Shown in pieces: positions 44,761 through 53,339 of a stretch of 64,000 bases of DNA (position 1 is its first letter; each line of letters begins with the position of its first letter). The DNA lies in NCBI RefSeq assembly GCF_000719345.1, contig NZ_JOFX01000027.1:25081-89080 (forward strand), given 5' to 3'. Below the pieces are notes generated by a model. The model was not told the origin of the DNA. It ran no database searches and saw only the letters and a list, made by a program, of their open reading frames with translations. Origin of the DNA: Streptomyces sp. NRRL F-2664 (GTDB lineage Bacteria; Actinomycetota; Actinomycetes; Streptomycetales; Streptomycetaceae). Position numbers and translations under genes: made by a program.

Positions 44761-45597
44761 CTAGTCGGCGATCTTTCCGGCGTAAATGTCCCCGCTCGCG
44801 GGCAATACGACGGTCACCGGCGTCCCGAACCCGTACAGCAGCGTGGTCGACGACACATCGATCACGCCATGGTTGACGTAGGTGAAGCGGTGCCTGACCT
44901 TCCGCAGGCGTCCCTCCTCGTCCAGGTAGGCGTCGAAGGGCACCGTGTCCTTGCTGAACCCTTTCGCCGCGGCCGCCAGTGCCCCGCGCAGCTCCGCCGG
45001 CGCGCTCTGCGCGGCCCGCGCGATGTCGGTGGTCCCCCGGTAGTGCCGCACCTTGGCGCCGGCCACCTCGGTCTCCCCGACGAACACCACCTCCTGCGCG
45101 ACCCGCAGCAGCTCCGCCGCGATCAGCGGATCGGTCGCGCCACCGGTGACCAGGTTCCCGTCGGCGAGGGTCGTCGTGTCGACGCGCACCCACTTGTCGG
45201 CCGGTACGCCCGCGCCGCGGTTCTTCATGTAGAGCGCGCCGGGCACGAGGAGCTCGGTGATGGGCCGGTGCTCGTCCTCGCCCTTCACATCGGCCGGGAG
45301 CAGCACCAGGAGCTGCCCCATCCGCTTCTTGAAGTCGACGCCGCCCTCGCCGCGGATGGTGACCCGGGTGCCGCCGGTGGCCATCTCCATGGCCGTCCGG
45401 GCCCGGGCGCTGCCCGTGCGCGCCAGTGCGTCCGCTGCGCCGCGGACCACCACCGCTGCCTCCGCCGGGGACCGGCCGTCGCTCGCGTCCGCGCCGCCGG
45501 CGCACCCGCTCGCCGCCGTGACCGCCAGGGTGACTCCGGCGGCGAGCACCACCTCAGCCGCACGTCCGTGCAGCCGCCTGTGCCGGTGATCCACCAT
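44761..45597 (-). CDS. Lipoprotein, LppX/LprG-like
   Basis: A 278-residue exported lipoprotein: basic start, hydrophobic stretch and lipobox TAASGC (Cys at about residue 32), then a domain with strands MEMATGGTRVTIRGEGGVDFK, LYMKNRG and KWVRVDTT, and DAYLDEEGRLRKVRHRFTYVN, the pattern of LolA-like LppX/LprG proteins that carry lipids across the cell envelope. ATG chosen so that the signal peptide has usual length; a GTG 16 codons upstream is possible. Cargo unknown. Confidence 0.8.
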   Translation of the reverse strand: MVDHRHRRLHGRAAEVVLAAGVTLAVTAASGCAGGADASDGRSPAEAAVVVRGAADALARTGSARARTAMEMATGGTRVTIRGEGGVDFKKRMGQLLVLLPADVKGEDEHRPITELLVPGALYMKNRGAGVPADKWVRVDTTTLADGNLVTGGATDPLIAAELLRVAQEVVFVGETEVAGAKVRHYRGTTDIARAAQSAPAELRGALAAAAKGFSKDTVPFDAYLDEEGRLRKVRHRFTYVNHGVIDVSSTTLLYGFGTPVTVVLPASGDIYAGKIAD

Positions 45598-45728
45598 CGC
45601 CTGCCAACCCCCAACGCGTGGCCGCTGTTTGCCCGAGGTCCCCACCCGCTCCGGTTAACGAGGCCCGGGGTTTCCCGTCACGGGGGCGCGGCGTGCCCGC
45701 CCGCCGCCGGCCCCGGTACCGTGGAGAA

Positions 45729-45956
45729 GTGGAACCGCACCCCGACGCGACCCCGGCCCCCGCGCTCGACGCCGTACCGCTTCCGCGGCCGCCGCAGTCG
45801 CCGCCCCGGTCGCCGACCGCCCACCCCACGTCCACCGCCGAACGCGGTTCGTTCTGCCTGGCCGTCTGCGCCTGCGGCTGGAAGGGCCCGGCCCGCCGCT
45901 CCCGCGACCTGGCCCGCCAGGACGCCGCCGGGCACGAGAGCGCGGCCGGCGCCTGA
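45729..45956 (+). CDS. Small Cys-containing protein
   Basis: A 75-residue protein: a Pro-rich first half, then SFCLAVCACGWKGPARRSRDLARQDAAGHE, split as FCLAVCACGW and GPARRSRDLARQ. The C-x4-C-x-C-G-W-x-G-P pattern recurs in small Streptomyces proteins and may bind zinc, but no second Cys pair is present. TACCGT ends six bases before the GTG with no room for a Shine-Dalgarno, so it is likely leaderless. It is divergent from the lipoprotein gene. Function unknown. Confidence 0.65.
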   Translation: MEPHPDATPAPALDAVPLPRPPQSPPRSPTAHPTSTAERGSFCLAVCACGWKGPARRSRDLARQDAAGHESAAGA

Positions 45957-46033
45957 GCCGGGCCAGGACGGGCGTCTCGCCCGTTCGGACGGCCCGGCTG
46001 GCCGGGGCGCTGCGCAGCGGATCCCCTTGCCTC

Positions 46034-46249
46034 ATGCCAGGTTCCGCACGGCTCGCGGCCCTCCTCTGGGCCCTGCTCATCGCGTTCGCCCCGGCCGCAG
46101 CGGCCTGGGCCAGGCCCGTGGGCTCGGCGGACGGCCCGGCCGACGTGGCCCTGGCCATCGGGCTCACCGCCGCGGCAGCCCTGGCGACCGGCCTGTGGCT
46201 GCGCTCCCGCTACCGCCGCAAGCCCGACACCGACGCGGGCGACAAGTGA
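46034..46249 (+). CDS. Small two-helix membrane protein
   Basis: A 71-residue protein with two hydrophobic segments (LAALLWALLIAFAPAAAAWA and VALAIGLTAAAALATGLWL), the first possibly a signal peptide, and a basic end SRYRRKPDTDAGDK. No good ribosome site is visible. Its TGA overlaps the GTG of the next small ORF as GTGA, a pattern of coupled genes, which supports both. Function unknown. Confidence 0.5.
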   Translation: MPGSARLAALLWALLIAFAPAAAAWARPVGSADGPADVALAIGLTAAAALATGLWLRSRYRRKPDTDAGDK

Positions 46250-46356
46250 CGCCCCGGTCCCGTCCCCGGGCGGTCGTGGTGTGCTTCGGGGTGGCCGCAC
46301 TGTGCCTGCTGACGGCCGCGCTGCTCGCCGCGTGGGACGCGTACGGGACGGGCTGA
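46246..46356 (+). CDS. 36-aa single-pass membrane peptide
   Basis: GTG start overlapping the previous stop by 4 nt; 36 codons. A basic start (TPRSRPRAVVV) is followed by one membrane helix (CFGVAALCLLTAALLAAW) and DAYGTG. Too short for many gene finders. It ends 22 nt from the convergent PAP2 gene. Function unknown. Confidence 0.5.
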   Translation: MTPRSRPRAVVVCFGVAALCLLTAALLAAWDAYGTG

Positions 46357-46378
46357 GCCGCTGCGCGGAGCCGGACCG

Positions 46379-47107
46379 TCAGGCGGCGAGGTCGTTGTCC
46401 TGCGTACGCCGGCCCGCCGGCGGGGTCTGCGGCTGCGCGAGCCCGACGGGCAGCGGCCGCGTGGCGCCTCCGGCCCGTACGAGCCCGCCCAGGCGCGGGG
46501 AGGCGGCGACCGCCCGGACCAGCGGGTTCAGCAGGGCCAGCGCGAGCGGCGCGAGGACGAGGACCACGGCCGTGCCGAGGGCGAGGCCGCCGATCACGTC
46601 GGTCGGGTAGTGGACGCCCATGTAGACGCGGGAGAGCCCTTCGAGCAGGGCCAGCCCGATCCCCGCGACGCCGAGCCTGCGGTGGGCGACGAACAGGCCC
46701 ACGCCCAGGGCCATCGCGACGGTGGTGTGCCCGCTGACGAAGGAGTACTCGGCGTTCCCCAGTCCCGCACCCCATCCGGGGTCGAGGACCTGGAGTCCCT
46801 CGTGCTGGTGGAACGGCCGCTGCCGGCCGACGAATGCGCGCAGCGGTACGTTGACGAGCAGGGCCAGTCCGGCGGCGAAGGGGGCCCACACCAGGGCGGT
46901 GACGGACTCGACGGCGGTGTTCTCGTCCTGCCGGCGGGCACCGCGCCAGCACCACAGGACCAGGAGCACCAGGGCGAGGAGGATCCCGTACTCACCGGCC
47001 AGGCTCACGGCGGTGTCCAGCCATGCCGGGGCGCGCCGGGCCGCTCCGTTGACCTCGTACAGCAGGCTGACATCCACGTTCGGCCCACCGGTTGTGAGTC
47101 CAGCCAT
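46379..47107 (-). CDS. PAP2-family membrane phosphatase
   Basis: A 242-residue integral phosphatase acting on lipid phosphates such as undecaprenyl pyrophosphate or phosphatidate. The three PAP2 motifs are present: GRQRPFHQHEG (motif 1, without the usual leading Lys), YSFVSGHTTVAMAL (motif 2, acid-base His) and SRVYMGVHYPTDVIGG (motif 3, nucleophile His). Six membrane helices. The C-terminal 40 residues are Pro/Gly/Arg-rich. ATG giving AGLTTGGPNVD. A hairpin (GGGCGCAC/GTGCGCCC, 47149-47170) lies in its leader. Confidence 0.88.
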   Translation of the reverse strand: MAGLTTGGPNVDVSLLYEVNGAARRAPAWLDTAVSLAGEYGILLALVLLVLWCWRGARRQDENTAVESVTALVWAPFAAGLALLVNVPLRAFVGRQRPFHQHEGLQVLDPGWGAGLGNAEYSFVSGHTTVAMALGVGLFVAHRRLGVAGIGLALLEGLSRVYMGVHYPTDVIGGLALGTAVVLVLAPLALALLNPLVRAVAASPRLGGLVRAGGATRPLPVGLAQPQTPPAGRRTQDNDLAA

Positions 47108-47308
47108 GGTGACGCGGCCCCTTGCTCTTGCCGTGGTTCCCCTGCGGGCGCACCCGGGTGTGCGCCCCTTCGGCACCCACTTGATCAACCCCCGCGTTCA
47201 TGGAACGCCCGTTCTGGCAACCGGGTTCCACTCTCCACCGAATGATCACGGCAACGTTATCGAAGAGTGACTGGTCGTCGCAGCTCAGGGCCTTTGCCTC
47301 ACGGGGAG

Positions 47309-48328
47309 TTACGACGCGGGGCGGCCGGACGCCGACCGCTCCGGAAGGGCCTCCGCCCCGTCCCTGGTCACCCGGGTCGCCCCGAAGTAGTCGGGAGTAT
47401 CGATCTTGTCGAAGCGGATGACCGCCCCCGTGAACGGGGCGTTGATCATGTATCCGCCGCCCACGTAGAGCCCGACGTGCCGGATCTCCCGAGAATTCGT
47501 CAGATCATCGGAGAAGAACACCAGGTCGCCGGGGAGGAGTTCGTCCCGCGAAGGGTGCGGACCGGCGTTGTACTGGTCGTTGGCCACGCGCGGCAGCTGG
47601 ATCCCGACCGTCTCGTACGCGGCCTTGGTCAGCCCCGAGCAGTCGAACCGCCCGCCGTGGTCGGGCGTACCGTTGCCGCCCCACAGGTACGGCGTGCCGA
47701 GCTGCTTCTGCGCGAAGTAGATCGCCCCGGCCGCCTGTTGCGAGGGCGCCACCCGGCCCACGGGCCGCGCGAAGCTCTTCGCCAGCGTCGTGATCGCCTT
47801 CACGTAGCCCTGGGTCTCCTTGTACGGCGGAACTCCGCGGTACTGCAGCACTGCACCGGGTCCCGCGTTGTAGGCGGCCAGCATGTTCGTGACGGGGTCC
47901 CCTGGAACCTTGCTCACGTAGCGCGCCAGTTCGCAGTCATACGAAGCGGCCGAAGGAATGGCGTCGTTCGGGTCCCAGATGTCGCGGTCACCGTCACCGT
48001 CACCGTCGATCCCGTGCGTGGCCCAGGTCCCCGGGATGAACTGCGCGATGCCGCGCGCGTCGGCGGGACTGACGATGTGCGGGTCCCAGCCGCTCTCGGA
48101 GTACAGCTGGGCGGCGAGGATCGCCGGGCTCAGAGTGGGGCAGAGTACGCCCCACTTCTGCACCAGGGCCTGGTACTTGCCGGGCACCGCCCCCTTGGCG
48201 AGGCCGACGGGGCGGCCGCCGGCGGTCACGATGCCCGCAGCGGCGGAGTACGTGCCGACCACGAGGAGGGCGACGAAGCACAGACACGCCCCGATGCCGA
48301 TCCCGCTGATCACCCAAAATCTGCGCAC
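47309..48328 (-). CDS. Bifunctional lytic transglycosylase-NlpC/P60 wall hydrolase
   Basis: A 339-residue membrane-anchored enzyme cutting both glycan and peptide bonds of peptidoglycan. N-terminal helix (VISGIGIGACLCFVALLVV), SLT domain with the catalytic Glu in AAQLYSESGWDPHIVSP, GIAQFIPGTWATHG and a DGDGDGDRD loop that should bind calcium, then NlpC/P60 with Cys in GRFDCSGLTKAAYE and His in REIRHVGLYVGGGYMI. GGGGAGGG lies 7 nt before the GTG. Such fusions are typical of conjugation machines, so it may serve the secretion-like operon 8 kb away. Confidence 0.9.
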   Translation of the reverse strand: MRRFWVISGIGIGACLCFVALLVVGTYSAAAGIVTAGGRPVGLAKGAVPGKYQALVQKWGVLCPTLSPAILAAQLYSESGWDPHIVSPADARGIAQFIPGTWATHGIDGDGDGDRDIWDPNDAIPSAASYDCELARYVSKVPGDPVTNMLAAYNAGPGAVLQYRGVPPYKETQGYVKAITTLAKSFARPVGRVAPSQQAAGAIYFAQKQLGTPYLWGGNGTPDHGGRFDCSGLTKAAYETVGIQLPRVANDQYNAGPHPSRDELLPGDLVFFSDDLTNSREIRHVGLYVGGGYMINAPFTGAVIRFDKIDTPDYFGATRVTRDGAEALPERSASGRPAS

Positions 48329-48386
48329 CCGTCAACCCTCCCCCATGGGCGGAACTTTCACTGGGATTCGTCGTTACGTGTCGGGT

Positions 48387-50063
48387 TCATCCCTTTTGCG
48401 GCCCACTGTCGAATCCGTCGCACGCGATGCTCTTGTGTTCCGTATCCGACACGGCATGCCGGAACACCACCGTCCACCCCCCGGGATCCTGGGAGAGCGG
48501 GGGCGCCTTGACCGTCTTGCCGTTCAGCTGCATCGAGAAGTCATCCGGGTACGTGACGTACTTCCAATCCACCTCGTCACCTTCGTACAGGTCCCGCGCC
48601 TTGGCAACGAAGCCCAGCTGCCGGTTGTCGGTCACGTCCGTGGACAGGCCGTTCTCGTCGACCTCGTGCTGCGGTTTCACGACGACGGCCACGTAGTACG
48701 GCGGCACGTCAGGGAGCGCGTTCTGGACCCGGTACCCGATCTGCACCTTCCCCGACTTCAGGTCCGGGTCGTCCGTGGTCCGGGGCAGGGCGGTCTGGAA
48801 GTCCAGGACGCCTCGCTCCTCCACGTCCCGGGTGCAGGTGCGGCGCACAGGGTTGTAGTCGTCCAGGTTGGGCTCGGTCTGTCTGATGTACGTCGGCGGG
48901 CCCGCCGGGGACTGCGCCGCGGATCCGCCGGGACTTCGCCCGCCGCCAGGTGTCTGCGCGGCGGGCGTCTGCGCGGCGGGTGTACGTCCACCGGCGCGGT
49001 CCTCCGCGCCTCCCTGACCGCCCTGGCTCCCCCACGGCAGCTTCCACACCGCCACACCGGCCACGACGACCAGCGCGGCCCCGGCGGCCACCCATACTCC
49101 GGCCCGCACCCGCTTCGGCAGCGGCGCCGCGACCGCGGCCTGCGTCGGCGTGTAGCCGTACACCAGGCCAGGCCCCTGCGTCCGCAGCTCGTGCACCGGG
49201 ACGGCCTCGCCGAGGGCCCCCAGGCCCGCGTACACCGGGTCGTCCACCAGCGCGTCCCGCACCCCGCAACGGCGCAGGATCTCCGCCGGATCCGGCCGCT
49301 GCGCCGGGTCCTTCGCCACGCACGCCCCGATCAGCGCCGCCAGGCCCGGTTCCACCCCGGCCAGGTCGATGGGCTCGTGCACCGCCCGGTAGCTCACCGT
49401 CGCCGGGTCGCCCGTCCCGTACGGCGCGCGCCCGGTCGCCGCGTAGGCCATCGTCGCGCCCAGGGCGAAGACGTCCGCCCTGCCGTCGCCGGTCCCGCCG
49501 CCGACGAGCACCTCCGGCGCGGTGAACCCGGGCGTGCCCGGGGCCTGCCCGTCCTGGGTGAGCGCGGTGGCCCCGACCCCCTTGGCGATGCCGAAGTCGA
49601 TCAGCTGCGGCCCCTGCGCGCCGAGGATGACGTTCTGCGGCTTCAGGTCCCGGTGCGTCACCCCGTACGCGTGCACGCTCGCCAGGCCCTCGGCCAGGGC
49701 CGCCAACAGCCGCAGGCAGGTGTCCGCCGGCAGGGCCCCGCGGGCCCCCACCGCCCGGGACAGCGTGGGTCCGGCCACGTATTCCGTGGCCAGCCAGTAC
49801 GGCGGGGCCGCGAGCGAGGCGTCGATCAGGTTCGCCGTCCAGGCCGACCTGACCGCCCGCACCGTCTCGGCCTCCCGCCGGAACCTCGCCAGCGCCTCCG
49901 GATGCCCGGTGATCTCGTCCCGGATCACCTTGACCGCAACCAGCCGTCCGCCGGGCGAGCGCCCCAGGTACACCTGGCCCATGCCTCCGGCACCCAGCCT
50001 CGCCAGCAGCGTGTGTTCCCCGATGCGAGCCGGGTCGGTCCCCCTCAGTGCGTCCATCCGCAC
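48387..50063 (-). CDS. Transmembrane Ser/Thr protein kinase (PknB type)
   Basis: A 558-residue receptor kinase. The kinase domain (residues about 15-265) has the P-loop LGAGGMGQVYLG, VAVKVI Lys, catalytic THRDLKPQNVIL, LIDFGIAKG and TPGFTAPEVL. One membrane helix (VWVAAGAALVVVAGVAVW) near residue 330 leads through a Gly/Gln/Thr/Pro linker to an outer domain of about 170 residues with two Cys (RTCTRD, SIACDGFD) and no PASTA repeats, so the sensed signal is unknown. TATGGC ends 6 nt before the GTG, suggesting a leaderless start; an ATG two codons later is possible. Confidence 0.9.
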   Translation of the reverse strand: MRMDALRGTDPARIGEHTLLARLGAGGMGQVYLGRSPGGRLVAVKVIRDEITGHPEALARFRREAETVRAVRSAWTANLIDASLAAPPYWLATEYVAGPTLSRAVGARGALPADTCLRLLAALAEGLASVHAYGVTHRDLKPQNVILGAQGPQLIDFGIAKGVGATALTQDGQAPGTPGFTAPEVLVGGGTGDGRADVFALGATMAYAATGRAPYGTGDPATVSYRAVHEPIDLAGVEPGLAALIGACVAKDPAQRPDPAEILRRCGVRDALVDDPVYAGLGALGEAVPVHELRTQGPGLVYGYTPTQAAVAAPLPKRVRAGVWVAAGAALVVVAGVAVWKLPWGSQGGQGGAEDRAGGRTPAAQTPAAQTPGGGRSPGGSAAQSPAGPPTYIRQTEPNLDDYNPVRRTCTRDVEERGVLDFQTALPRTTDDPDLKSGKVQIGYRVQNALPDVPPYYVAVVVKPQHEVDENGLSTDVTDNRQLGFVAKARDLYEGDEVDWKYVTYPDDFSMQLNGKTVKAPPLSQDPGGWTVVFRHAVSDTEHKSIACDGFDSGPQKG

Positions 50064-50108
50064 GAGGCTGCCATACCGACTCCGCGGCGCGGCAAGGGGG
50101 TTGGCGCC

Positions 50109-50909
50109 CTACGCCGTCCGGCGGGGAGCCACGTACAGGCTCTGCGCGCTCCGCCCGATCGGGCCCTTCTCGTCGTGCAGCATCGCGTCCGCCAGGCCGA
50201 TGCCGGCCCCGTCCACACTCGTACGCGCCTGCACGCACGCCCACTCACCCACCGGGTGGCGGTGCAGGTGGACGGTCAGGTCGCTGTTGATGAAGACGTA
50301 GCGCCCGAAGTCCACCACCGCGCTGATGCCGTTGCCCGAGTCGGCGGCGATCAGCACCCGGTCGAGCGGGCGGGTCTCCTCGCCGGCGATCAACGGCACC
50401 TTCATCCGCATCCAGCAGGTGCCGGGGCCCGGCTCGACGAACGCGCCCTCGGTGAAGCGGGTCTCCATGGCCGAGTGGTAGCCGACGTCCCACGGCACGG
50501 GGAAGAACGGCGTCACCTCCACCTCACCCGGCGCCGGCAGCTGCGGCCCGCTCACCACGGCCGGTACGGACTCCTGCGCGACCCTGATCCGCAGGGCCCG
50601 CGCCAGCATCACGGGCGCGGCGCCCGCCGGGGCGATCGCCGCCTCGACCACCTCGGTGCTGCGGCCGGAGCGCAGCACGCTGGTGGTGACCTCCAGCTCG
50701 CCGATCGGCACCGGGCGCAGGATCTCGTACGTGATCCGGGCGATCCGCATGTCCGCGCGCGCGCCGGGCCGCTCCTCGACCGCCCGCCCCAGCAGCGCGG
50801 CCGGCGGACCCGCATGCTGCGATCCCGCGTCCCACGGCCCCCGCGTGTACTCGGTGGCGGTGAACCGCCCGACGTCACGTCGTTCGAAGAACCCCTCGGC
50901 AGTGCCCAT
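50109..50909 (-). CDS. Thioesterase-family (TesB-like double hot-dog) protein
   Basis: A 266-residue acyl-CoA thioesterase-like protein with two hot-dog halves: QHAGPPAALLGRAVEERP and ARITYEILRPVPIGELEVTT in the first, DFGRYVFINSDLTVHLHRHPVGEW in the second. The Asp/Gln/Thr triad of TesB is not clear, so activity is by family. TAGCGT ends 7 nt before the ATG with no Shine-Dalgarno, so probably leaderless; an ATG is preferred over the GTG three codons upstream. Confidence 0.82.
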   Translation of the reverse strand: MGTAEGFFERRDVGRFTATEYTRGPWDAGSQHAGPPAALLGRAVEERPGARADMRIARITYEILRPVPIGELEVTTSVLRSGRSTEVVEAAIAPAGAAPVMLARALRIRVAQESVPAVVSGPQLPAPGEVEVTPFFPVPWDVGYHSAMETRFTEGAFVEPGPGTCWMRMKVPLIAGEETRPLDRVLIAADSGNGISAVVDFGRYVFINSDLTVHLHRHPVGEWACVQARTSVDGAGIGLADAMLHDEKGPIGRSAQSLYVAPRRTA

Positions 50910-50994
50910 GGCCAGCACGCTACCGACTGGTAACCGGAGCCACCAGCCCCGTGGACCCCCGCGGGGAGGTCAGCGGCCGGACGGTGGGGGCGGT

Positions 50995-51183
50995 TCAGCG
51001 GGCGAACCCCAACCCCACCCCCAGCCCCACCAGCACCGACCCGATGGCCCGGTGCAACAACCCCGCCTGCTGCCACAGCGGCGCAACGGGACCGACGACC
51101 TGCGTGAAGGTCGACACGACGAACAGCGTCGTCTTCGGGTTGAGCACATTGGTCAGGAACCCCGACCGCAGCGAGCCGCTGTC
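50995..51183 (-). pseudogene. LysE-family exporter remnant
   Basis: On the minus strand a stretch of about 60 codons reads LRSGFLTNVLNPKTTLFVVS, TFTQVVGPVAPLWQQAG, then LLHRAIGSVLVGLGVGLGF before a stop. This is the C-terminal third of a LysE/RhtB exporter with an internal deletion: the usual two membrane helices between the WQQAG segment and the RAIGSVLVGLG ending are gone, and the whole N-terminal half is missing. No start or ribosome site is seen. A decayed gene between the thioesterase and the pentapeptide gene. Confidence 0.8.
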
Positions 51184-51238
51184 CGGACGGTGTCCACCGG
51201 ATGCGCCTGACCGCGTCCGACCGGCGACAATGAGGGAC

Positions 51239-52048
51239 GTGTCCCACAGCCTGCCCCTCCTGCAAGCCGACTGCGCGAACTGCTTCGCGCTCTGCTGCGT
51301 CGCCCTGCCGTTCGCCAAGTCCACCGACTTCGCCGTGAACAAGCCCGCCGGAACCCCCTGCAAGAACCTCCAGCAGGACTTCCGCTGCGGCATCCACACC
51401 CGCCTGCGCGACCAGGGCTTCCCGGGCTGCACCGTCTTCGACTGTTTCGGCGCGGGCCAGCAGGTCTCCCAGGTCACCTTCGGCGGCCGCGACTGGCGCA
51501 CCCACCCCGAGTCCCGGGGCGCGATGTTCGACGTCTTCCCCGTGATGCGGCAGCTCCACGAGTTGCTCTTCTACGTGGACCAGGCCCTGGACCTCCCCGA
51601 CGCGGCCCCCGTCCACGCCGAGCTGCGCCGCGTGCTCGCCGAGACGGAGGAGTGGACGCGCGCCGACGCCGGCGCCCTCGCGACCCTGGACGTCGCCGCC
51701 CTGCGCGGACGGATCAACACGCTGCTCCTGAAGTCCAGCGAACTGGTCCGCGCCAAGGTCCCGGGCCGCAAGAAGAACCACCGCGGCGCCGACCTCATGG
51801 GCGCCCGCCTCTGCGGGGCCGACCTGCGCGGGGCGAACCTGCGCGGCGCCTACCTGATCGCCGCCGACCTCACCCGCGCCGACCTCCGCACGGCCGACCT
51901 GATCGGCGCCGACCTCCGCGACGCGAACCTCGCCGGCGCGGACCTCCGCGGAGCCGTCTTCCTCACCCAGCCCCAACTCAACGCGGCCAAGGGCACCCGC
52001 GAAACCCGCATCCCGCCAACCCTGACCCGCCCCACCCACTGGCCCTGA
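51239..52048 (+). CDS. Cys-rich domain fused to pentapeptide repeats
   Basis: A 269-residue protein. Residues 1-70 carry nine Cys, in ADCANCFALCCVALPF, GTPCKNLQQDFRCGIH and PGCTVFDCFGAGQ, suggesting a metal or iron-sulfur site of the YkgJ type. A helical middle follows, and residues about 180-240 are some eleven pentapeptide repeats (GADLRGANLRGAYLIAADLT), a right-handed beta-helix. GACAAT ends 8 nt before the GTG without a ribosome site, so it is likely leaderless. Function unknown. Confidence 0.75.
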   Translation: MSHSLPLLQADCANCFALCCVALPFAKSTDFAVNKPAGTPCKNLQQDFRCGIHTRLRDQGFPGCTVFDCFGAGQQVSQVTFGGRDWRTHPESRGAMFDVFPVMRQLHELLFYVDQALDLPDAAPVHAELRRVLAETEEWTRADAGALATLDVAALRGRINTLLLKSSELVRAKVPGRKKNHRGADLMGARLCGADLRGANLRGAYLIAADLTRADLRTADLIGADLRDANLAGADLRGAVFLTQPQLNAAKGTRETRIPPTLTRPTHWP

Positions 52049-52065
52049 CCCCGCCGCCCCACCAG

Positions 52066-52197
52066 CCCCGCCACCTCACCCAGCCTCGCCGGCGTTTGAG
52101 GCGCGGGGCCCGGGGCGGAGCCCCGATCCTTCAGCCCCGCCGCCTCATCCAGCCCCGCCGGCGTTTGAGGCGCGGGGGCGCGGGGGCAGGGCCCCCG
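52066..52197. repeat. Two tandem Streptomyces repeat elements (copies B1, B2)
   Basis: Copy B1 (52066-52125) and copy B2 (52135-52197) share CCCCGCC-CCTC, the core CGCCGGCGTTTGAGGCGCGG and a palindromic GGGGC/GCCCC end. They fill most of the gap between converging genes, so they may act as terminators. Confidence 0.85.
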
Positions 52198-52223
52198 ACC
52201 CGGCGCCGCGCCGGCATCACGGC

Positions 52224-53339
52224 TCACCCACCCGCCCCCGGAATCTCCTTCATCCGGTCAACGACGCTCCGCGTCAGCACGGCAGTGGTGTGCACCACGG
52301 TCCCCGGCTTGATCAGCCCACCCTCGCCCCCTTCCCCCTGCACCTGCACCACCCGCTCGCCGAGAAACTCCAGCGTCCTGGGATCGAAGATCCACTCCTC
52401 CCGCTGCCCGCTCGTCTCGTCGAGCCGCGCGACCGCGATCCCGTGCCGCCCCGCCGCGTCGACCGCGTCGTCCACGGTCACCACCCCCGGAATCTTCGCC
52501 GCGGCCTTGTAGAGCGCGGCCGCGAGCTCGACCGGCGGATAACTGCCGCGCAGCAGGTCGCCGATCGTGGTGAAGGCCTCCTGGTCGGGGCCGTTGCCCA
52601 TGCCGCGCGTCTCCTCGTAGATCTTCTTCAGCAGCACGTCGGGATCGGTGGGCAGCGCGGCGAGGTAGTTGTGGCTCGGCGCGTTGAGGTACGGCGTCGG
52701 CGTCTCGCCCTTCTCGTTCTTCCCCTCCAGCGTCATGCCCTTCGGACCGGTGTTGCCGGGCTCGATCAGCCAGCCCTTCAGGCCGTCCGGGGAGTTCCAC
52801 GTGTGCCGCATGTGCAGCTCCTGGCTGACCAGGCTGCTCTTGTCGTTCACGGTCTTCACGTAGGTCGTCGCCGTCTTGCTGCCGATGTAGATGAACTGGT
52901 CCGGACGCACCTTCACCCCCGGCCCCGCCGAGGCGGCCGCCAGGGAGATGCGGTCGAGGAGCTGCGCCGTGCCCCGGGCGTCGGCGCTGCCGATCCGGGT
53001 GGTCATCGCCGGCCCCGTGGCGATCGTGGAGCCGGCCCCGTCCGCGGCGCCCTGTTCCACATACGTCAGGAACCCCGCCGCGAGCACCCCGGCCAGGGCG
53101 AAGGCCCCGACGGGCACGAGGATCGCCCGCCGCAGGAAGGGGTTGCGCGGCCTCACCGCACGGGCGGGGACGGGGCGGGCGTGGGAATCGGCGGCGCGGA
53201 GGTCTTCGTGGATCTGGGCCATCAGTCGCTCCTTGTGGAACTGGTGGCGGCCCGCGGGAAGTTCCCGTTCGGCGAACGGCAGGGGGAGCGAGTTCTCCTC
53301 CCGGCCGGCCGGGCGGCGCCGGAAAAGGTCGGCGTTCAT
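52224..53339 (-). CDS. CU044_5270-family membrane protein, sigma factor partner
   Basis: A 371-residue protein: about 70 cytoplasmic residues, one membrane helix (AILVPVGAFALAGVLAAGFLTYV) and an outer domain of about 275 residues with VRPDQFIYIGSKTATTY, LHMRHTWNSPDGLKGW and REEWIFDPRTLEFLGERVV. This is the CU044_5270 family, always coded right after ECF sigma factors. Here its ATG overlaps the sigma stop (TGATG). It is probably an anti-sigma-like sensor; unlike classical anti-sigmas it has no zinc HXXXCXXC motif. Confidence 0.85.
   Translation of the reverse strand: MNADLFRRRPAGREENSLPLPFAERELPAGRHQFHKERLMAQIHEDLRAADSHARPVPARAVRPRNPFLRRAILVPVGAFALAGVLAAGFLTYVEQGAADGAGSTIATGPAMTTRIGSADARGTAQLLDRISLAAASAGPGVKVRPDQFIYIGSKTATTYVKTVNDKSSLVSQELHMRHTWNSPDGLKGWLIEPGNTGPKGMTLEGKNEKGETPTPYLNAPSHNYLAALPTDPDVLLKKIYEETRGMGNGPDQEAFTTIGDLLRGSYPPVELAAALYKAAAKIPGVVTVDDAVDAAGRHGIAVARLDETSGQREEWIFDPRTLEFLGERVVQVQGEGGEGGLIKPGTVVHTTAVLTRSVVDRMKEIPGAGG

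Noticed and set aside
46164..46955. A 263-codon minus-strand frame over the PAP2 gene
   Set aside because: Arg/Pro-rich out-of-frame read; the PAP2 frame has all three motifs.
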